Source: an uncultured Oscillospiraceae bacterium
GTDB lineage: Bacteria > Bacillota > Clostridia > Oscillospirales > Oscillospiraceae
Direction: 5' to 3'
DNA: 43,677 bases
Assembly (NCBI GenBank): GCA_910587395.1
Contig: CAJULJ010000022.1
Location: 1 to 43,677, forward strand
Made by a program: the position numbers and the translations under genes. A model generated the notes under the pieces. It was not told the origin of the DNA, made no database searches, and was given only the letters and a program-made list of their open reading frames with translations. Positions 39,875-43,677 of this stretch are shown here, piece by piece. The first letter of the stretch is position 1, and each line of letters starts with the position of its first letter.

Positions 39875-41542
39875 TTATGCTGCCTCCTTTTCCATGTTCA
39901 ACAGACTGTTCAGAATATCTTTCAGATCAGGCGGGAGCTTTCCCATCTCGTCCAGCCGTTTCAGCACCTTGACGTATTCGATGTGATAACGGAGGGTGAT
40001 AGCCAGATCATCCTTGGCGTTCACCCGGATGGACTGGACCAGGGCGATCACCGCCCGCCGGTCCAGCGTGGTCATGGCGGAGAACTCCTTGAAGTGCTGG
40101 GTCCACCGCAGGCGGGAGCTGCTGTTGTTCGTCACCAGCTCCATCTCGGCCCGCAGACGGTCAATGGCCTCCTGCGCCTGCTCCGCCCGCTCGGAATAGA
40201 GATTTTTCAAATCCTGATAGTCCTTTTTGCTGATAAGATTGGCGATAAAATTCTCGTACAGCGTGGACTTGAACTGACGGGCTTCTTCCAGCTTCGCTTG
40301 GTTATCCGCAATCTGCCCTTTGAACTTGGCGATTTCCTCCTGATTGATCTGTTCCTCGCTGATACCGTCCAGTATCTCGTCCAGAGAGGCAATGTACCGG
40401 ATATGGGCTTGCAGACTGACCAGAACGCAGTCGATTAAATCAGCCTCTTTCAACATGACCGGATGGGTGCAGCCCTTTTTCTTCCCGGTGGGACAGTGGT
40501 AATAAATGTACTTCTTACCCTTGACCGTGTTGGTTTTCCGGGTCATACGCCCTCCGCAGGAGCCGCATACCAGCAGGCCGGAGAACAGATACACCGCCTC
40601 GCCGTCCGGGGCTGTCCGGGTGTCCAGGCTGGAAATTTTCTGAACAAGGTCAAAGTCCCGCTTCTGAATAATCGGCGCATGGGCGTTTTCAATGCGGACC
40701 CATTCCTCTGCTGGCTTATGGATGATGTTTTTCAGCTTGTGGTTATGGGTTTCCTGCCTGCCTTGCAACAGAACGCCGGTATAGGTTTCCTCCTGCAAAA
40801 TCCGAATCACCGCGCGGGCGGACCACTTGGCGTCCGGCACATCCGCAAAGCCGCCAGTGGGGTGGGGCAGGCCCCGGCTGTTCTTGTAGGCCATGGGGGA
40901 CAGGACGCCCAGCCGGTTCAATTCCTCCGCAATATGCTTGGCGCTGGCCCCATCAATGCGGCGGCGGTAAATGTCCCGCACCACGCAGGCGGCATCTTCG
41001 TCAATGAGAAGATGATTTTTGTTCTCCGGGTCCTTCCGGTAGCCGTAGATAGGGCAGGACCCTACATAGTCCCCGTTCTGCCGCTTGGTCAGCAGGGCGC
41101 TCCGGGTTTTCACGGAAATATCCCGGCAATAGGTGTCATTCAGCAGATTTTTCAAGCTGATATGCAGGTCATCTCCGTTTTGCTCATTGGCGGTGTCAAT
41201 GCCGTCATTGACGGAAATGAAGCGAACGCCGTAGGAGGGAAACACCTGCCGGAGATAGCGGCCAGTCTCAATGTACTCCCGGCCCAGGCGGGACAGGTCC
41301 TTGACGATCACGCAGTTGATCTTGCCGGAAACAATGTCGTTCATCATTTCCTGGAATGCCGGACGGTCGAACAGAACCCCGCTGTAACCGTCGTCTACCC
41401 GCTCCGATACCAGCTCAATGTCCGGGTGAGCGGCTACAAAGTCCTCAATCAGCTTCTTTTGATTGGCAATGCTGTCACTCTCCACGCTGCGGTCAGCGGA
41501 GTAGGAGAGGCGGAGATATGCGTCGCCCTTGTACTTTGGCAT
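39875..41542 (-). CDS. Large serine recombinase 1
   Basis: A 555-residue recombinase, first in the operon, start ATG 41542 after AAAGGAGTG. S13 in Y-L-R-L-S-Y-S-A is the catalytic serine; V-K-D-L-S-R-L-G-R-E-Y-I-E-T-G-R-Y follows. A recombinase domain, a zinc ribbon (C-G-S-C-G-G-R-M) and a long coiled coil (about 395-460) follow. Three full recombinases in one operon suggest a multi-enzyme integration system rather than simple duplication, since they differ clearly in sequence. Confidence 0.9.
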   Translation of the reverse strand: MPKYKGDAYLRLSYSADRSVESDSIANQKKLIEDFVAAHPDIELVSERVDDGYSGVLFDRPAFQEMMNDIVSGKINCVIVKDLSRLGREYIETGRYLRQVFPSYGVRFISVNDGIDTANEQNGDDLHISLKNLLNDTYCRDISVKTRSALLTKRQNGDYVGSCPIYGYRKDPENKNHLLIDEDAACVVRDIYRRRIDGASAKHIAEELNRLGVLSPMAYKNSRGLPHPTGGFADVPDAKWSARAVIRILQEETYTGVLLQGRQETHNHKLKNIIHKPAEEWVRIENAHAPIIQKRDFDLVQKISSLDTRTAPDGEAVYLFSGLLVCGSCGGRMTRKTNTVKGKKYIYYHCPTGKKKGCTHPVMLKEADLIDCVLVSLQAHIRYIASLDEILDGISEEQINQEEIAKFKGQIADNQAKLEEARQFKSTLYENFIANLISKKDYQDLKNLYSERAEQAQEAIDRLRAEMELVTNNSSSRLRWTQHFKEFSAMTTLDRRAVIALVQSIRVNAKDDLAITLRYHIEYVKVLKRLDEMGKLPPDLKDILNSLLNMEKEAA

Positions 41543-41589
41543 GAAAAAGTCACTCCTTTACATCACGGACTTATCCCGCGATATAACGA

Positions 41590-41657
41590 GTGACTGATTT
41601 ATCCTATTTCATTCTTTTTCCAGTCACAAGTATAGCACACCTCCACGGGTAAGTCAA
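41590..41657 (-). promoter_or_regulatory. Promoter and inverted-repeat operator of the recombinase operon
   Basis: On the - strand TTGACT (41652-41657) and TATACT (41629-41634) are spaced by 17 bp, a near-consensus promoter. Just downstream GTGACTG (41590-41596) and CAGTCAC (41621-41627) form 7-bp inverted arms 24 bp apart, likely the site of a regulator. Confidence 0.65.
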
Positions 41658-41669
41658 CACATTAAAGTG

Positions 41670-41888
41670 CTAAATTAAAATCTGTTTCAGGCAGTCCTCC
41701 AGGGACACGCCGTTGTCGGCAAACTGCGCCCGGACGGTAAATTTGCCGCACTTGAAACAGTAGGGATTTTTGATCTGCCGGAGAAATTCGGCAATCCGTT
41801 CCTCCTTGGGGAGCTTCGGGTCCACGGAAACCTCCCGAATATCTGCCAGAGGCATACCAGCAGGGGAAAGGGACAGCTTCTGTTCCAT
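41670..41888 (-). CDS. Small DUF6870-like protein of mobile elements
   Basis: A 72-residue protein from ATG 41888, preceded by AAGGAGG. It contains L-P-K-E-E-R-I-A-E-F-L-R-Q-I-K-N-P-Y-C-F-K-C-G-K, with a C-x-x-C pair, a motif I associate with DUF6870 proteins of ICEs. The C-terminus (S-L-E-D-C-L-K-Q-I-L) is helical. Function unknown; its place next to the ParB-like genes and the recombinases supports an element-borne role. Confidence 0.7.
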   Translation of the reverse strand: MEQKLSLSPAGMPLADIREVSVDPKLPKEERIAEFLRQIKNPYCFKCGKFTVRAQFADNGVSLEDCLKQILI

Positions 41889-41957
41889 GTTCGTACCTCC
41901 TTCACGGTGAATCAATGCAGCCGCAGGCCTCCCCGGCCTGCGGCGATTTGTGATGTA

Positions 41958-42818
41958 TCAGCCCTTGAAGCGGTAGGGGAGCTTGCGGCCCCCACGCTGC
42001 TGGCTGTTGTACTTGCTGAGAATGACGCGGGCAAACCGCAGGGCGGCTTTGTTGGTGGAGAAGTCCACCTTACCCCGGCGAATGATCTCGTCCGGGTCCA
42101 CGGCGGACAACCTCTTAATGAAAATCTGATCCACCAGCTCCGTCTCATAGGTCTTGACGAACAGCGCCATACCGGAGAAGATAGACGCTTTGAGGGAGTT
42201 GGGGGTCCCATGCCACGCCCCGGCGATTAGGCCCAGCATACGGGAGAAGGCCGCGCCGCCCAGGAGCCGGTAGGCGTTGATAACGGCGCGGGTGGTGGAA
42301 ATTTCAAAGGGTTCCCCGGTGGGCCGGTCTAGCGCCCAGGTAAAACCGGCGTCCTCTACCCGCTGCTTCACATCAATGATCTCCGCGTTCGCCCCGGACT
42401 CCACCAGGGCCTTGGTCGCGTGGCCCAGCCGCAGCTTTCCCCTGGTCTGGTCCAGCATATAGTACAGCTCGGCCTCCTGCTCGTAGGTCAGGCCGGTGTA
42501 GATGATGCAGGGGACGGTCACATCCCCGCCGCCCGCCATCTTCCGCATAGCGGCGATCCGGTGCTGTCCGTCCACCACATTGAAATTGCCGTCCCGGAAG
42601 CTGACCACAATGGGGGTCAGCAGGCAGGGGTTCCACTTGGCGATCAGCTTGTCCACATCCTCTGTCTCCACTGGCCGCTGATAGGGCAGGCCGGAGGTCA
42701 GCTTGGCGGTGGAAAGGTCACGGCTCACGCCGGGGTTGTGGTACTTCACTTCGGGGATGGCGGTCTGCTGCTCCATCGGTTCCCTTTTGGGGGAACTGCG
42801 CTTTTTTCGATAACTCAT
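41958..42818 (-). CDS. ParB-like DGQHR protein (DUF6551-like)
   Basis: A 286-residue protein. The motif V-V-D-G-Q-H-R-I-A-A-M-R (about 86-97) is the DGQHR signature of the ParB/sulfiredoxin nucleotide-binding fold, here as a ParB-like nuclease/CTPase relative. The rest is helical without a clear helix-turn-helix. It starts with ATG 42818 overlapping the TGA of the upstream ParB gene (ATGA) and so is translated together with it. Possible roles are element partition or DNA processing. The ParB-like fold is clear; DUF6551 membership is a guess. Confidence 0.75.
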   Translation of the reverse strand: MSYRKKRSSPKREPMEQQTAIPEVKYHNPGVSRDLSTAKLTSGLPYQRPVETEDVDKLIAKWNPCLLTPIVVSFRDGNFNVVDGQHRIAAMRKMAGGGDVTVPCIIYTGLTYEQEAELYYMLDQTRGKLRLGHATKALVESGANAEIIDVKQRVEDAGFTWALDRPTGEPFEISTTRAVINAYRLLGGAAFSRMLGLIAGAWHGTPNSLKASIFSGMALFVKTYETELVDQIFIKRLSAVDPDEIIRRGKVDFSTNKAALRFARVILSKYNSQQRGGRKLPYRFKG

Positions 42819-43677
42819 TTGTTGATGTTCCTTTCCATTAGATTTAATAAATCCTCTATTGCAGAGGTAATAGTGGCAAATCGCTGTCGGACAAAATCAA
42901 ATTGCACCGGGGATATGTCGGGGAAAACGACTGTGCAGAAGGGGTCGCTATACCATGCGAAATTCTTGTGGAAGGTGTCTACAAAGCCGTCAATATCCGC
43001 CAGCAAAGTATCCGGGTTATAGCTGCAATCCTTATTAGGATTTTTCAGATCGGCTACGGATTCCTCTATGCTGGCATAGTGCTTATCGCCCAGGGAATAG
43101 GGAACAGGCGGAGACGCAGGAGGTTCCGGGGACGGCGGTTCCTCTGCCGGGGCGGGGTGGTACTCGGACATGGACTTGATTTCCCCAGCGGCCAACTGGC
43201 TGGCCGCGTCCTTCTGCCGCTCCGGTTCCAACCGGGACAGCTTCAGCGCGTCTTTTTTCGTGATTTTGGTGCCTTTGATAATCTCTTTTGCCTCTGGTGT
43301 CAAATTTTTTGCGGTCTGAATTTGGACTTCTACTGTTCGTGGGCTGACGCCAAGTTTGTCTGCCGTATCCTGAACAAATGATTTTGAGGTGACCGCAAAA
43401 ATTTCGCCCACCACATCTTGATGCTGGTTGCCGCGAAAAGCCCCGCCCTCATAGGTTGCCTTTGTCTCTGGGTGGAGCATTTCATAAATCTCCTTCCGGC
43501 GCAGAAGCAGATCACTGTACTCCACGGCCGATAAACCCTTTCTAACTACATTTTCGTCAACCTCCGCCAGCTCCGCCAGTAGGCCCTCCAAACTGCTGAC
43601 GTTACACTCGATCTCCGTCCAGCCCAGCAGTTTTGCCGCTTCCAGCCGGTGCAATCCGGCGATCAGCGTATGCTCCC
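42815..43677 (-). CDS. ParB-family protein (5' partial)
   Basis: The frame is open to the right edge, so the gene starts beyond the window. The visible part begins in the ParB motif L-I-A-G-L-H-R-L-E-A-A-K-L-L-G-W, followed by a helix-turn-helix-like segment (T-A-D-K-L-G-V-S-P-R-T-V-E-V-Q-I-Q), a basic helix and a Pro/Glu-rich linker to an uncharacterised C-terminal domain. ParB proteins bind centromere-like sites and partition or regulate DNA. With the PRTRC-like set at the left, a ParB-related member is expected, but it is separated by about 35 kb here and may belong to a different element. Confidence 0.8.
   Translation of the reverse strand, partial: EHTLIAGLHRLEAAKLLGWTEIECNVSSLEGLLAELAEVDENVVRKGLSAVEYSDLLLRRKEIYEMLHPETKATYEGGAFRGNQHQDVVGEIFAVTSKSFVQDTADKLGVSPRTVEVQIQTAKNLTPEAKEIIKGTKITKKDALKLSRLEPERQKDAASQLAAGEIKSMSEYHPAPAEEPPSPEPPASPPVPYSLGDKHYASIEESVADLKNPNKDCSYNPDTLLADIDGFVDTFHKNFAWYSDPFCTVVFPDISPVQFDFVRQRFATITSAIEDLLNLMERNINK

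Noticed and set aside
1..43677. CRISPR array, tRNA or rRNA genes
   Set aside because: No regularly spaced repeat array, no cloverleaf-type sequence with a CCA end and no rRNA signature were noticed by eye. A tRNAscan or Infernal run would settle small RNAs.

Overview
The window is a mosaic of mobile-element DNA and carbohydrate-utilisation cargo from a Gram-positive, moderately high-GC Clostridia bacterium, most likely a gut Oscillospiraceae/Lachnospiraceae relative. Reasons: strong AGGAGG-type ribosome binding sites, Firmicutes-type promoters, lipoprotein and Sec signals, and the gene families present (large serine recombinases, LacI-regulated ABC sugar systems, Tn916-style sigma/xis/int genes). 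This is inferred from gene style, not from any marker gene.

Region 1 (1-13200, all + strand) is one tightly packed operon, often with ATGA or single-base overlaps. It encodes a divergent PRTRC-like ubiquitin-type set: a JAB/JAMM metalloprotease (PRTRC protein A-like, cut by the left edge), a ThiF/E1-like enzyme and, 6 kb further on, a Prok-E2-like protein (PRTRC protein B-like). Between and after them lie a DNA sliding clamp, a zinc-ribbon protein, a bactofilin-like protein, an NPPY adenine-type methyltransferase, a Rad52-like annealing protein, an SbcC/Rad50-like ATPase, a CHC2-zinc-finger/Toprim-like primase and several unknown proteins. It reads as a self-contained replication/repair and protein-modification module of a plasmid or ICE.

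Region 2 (13200-14880) is a graveyard of decayed genes on the - strand: an IS110-family transposase remnant, a broken DUF3997-like gene and an IS66-family transposase tail. Several strong inverted repeats and one good terminator lie among them.

Region 3 (14873-33178) is an alpha-glucan locus. On the - strand an apparent operon runs: solute-binding lipoprotein, two ABC permeases, cytosolic GH31, beta-phosphoglucomutase, secreted GH31 (1078 aa) and secreted GH31 with binding modules (1276 aa). A LacI regulator also lies on the - strand. Diverging from it on the + strand are an (alpha/alpha)6-barrel glycosidase-like enzyme and a GH65 phosphorylase. The order and sizes of the two secreted GH31 enzymes match the ctsY-ctsZ pair (isomaltosyltransferase and 6-alpha-glucosyltransferase) that makes cycloalternan, the cyclic tetrasaccharide, in Bacillus globisporus. 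The proposed logic is: starch or maltodextrin is converted outside the cell to a cyclic alpha-1,3/1,6 sugar, imported, opened by the cytosolic GH31, phosphorolysed by GH65 to beta-glucose 1-phosphate, and converted by PgmB to glucose 6-phosphate. Matching operator-like palindromes flank the lacI intergenic promoters.

Region 4 (33179-36240, + strand, visibly AT-richer) holds an OmpR-type regulator with a degenerate receiver, a sigma-70-region-4-like protein, an excisionase-like protein and a tyrosine integrase cut off just after its HxxRH motif.

Region 5 (36241-43677, - strand) is the end of another element: ParB-like protein (partial at the right edge), a second DGQHR ParB-like protein, a small DUF6870-like protein, then three tandem large serine recombinases and a small resolvase-domain protein whose catalytic serine is replaced by alanine. 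Its recombinase end abuts the truncated integrase, so this element probably inserted into, or recombined with, the integrase of the preceding element.
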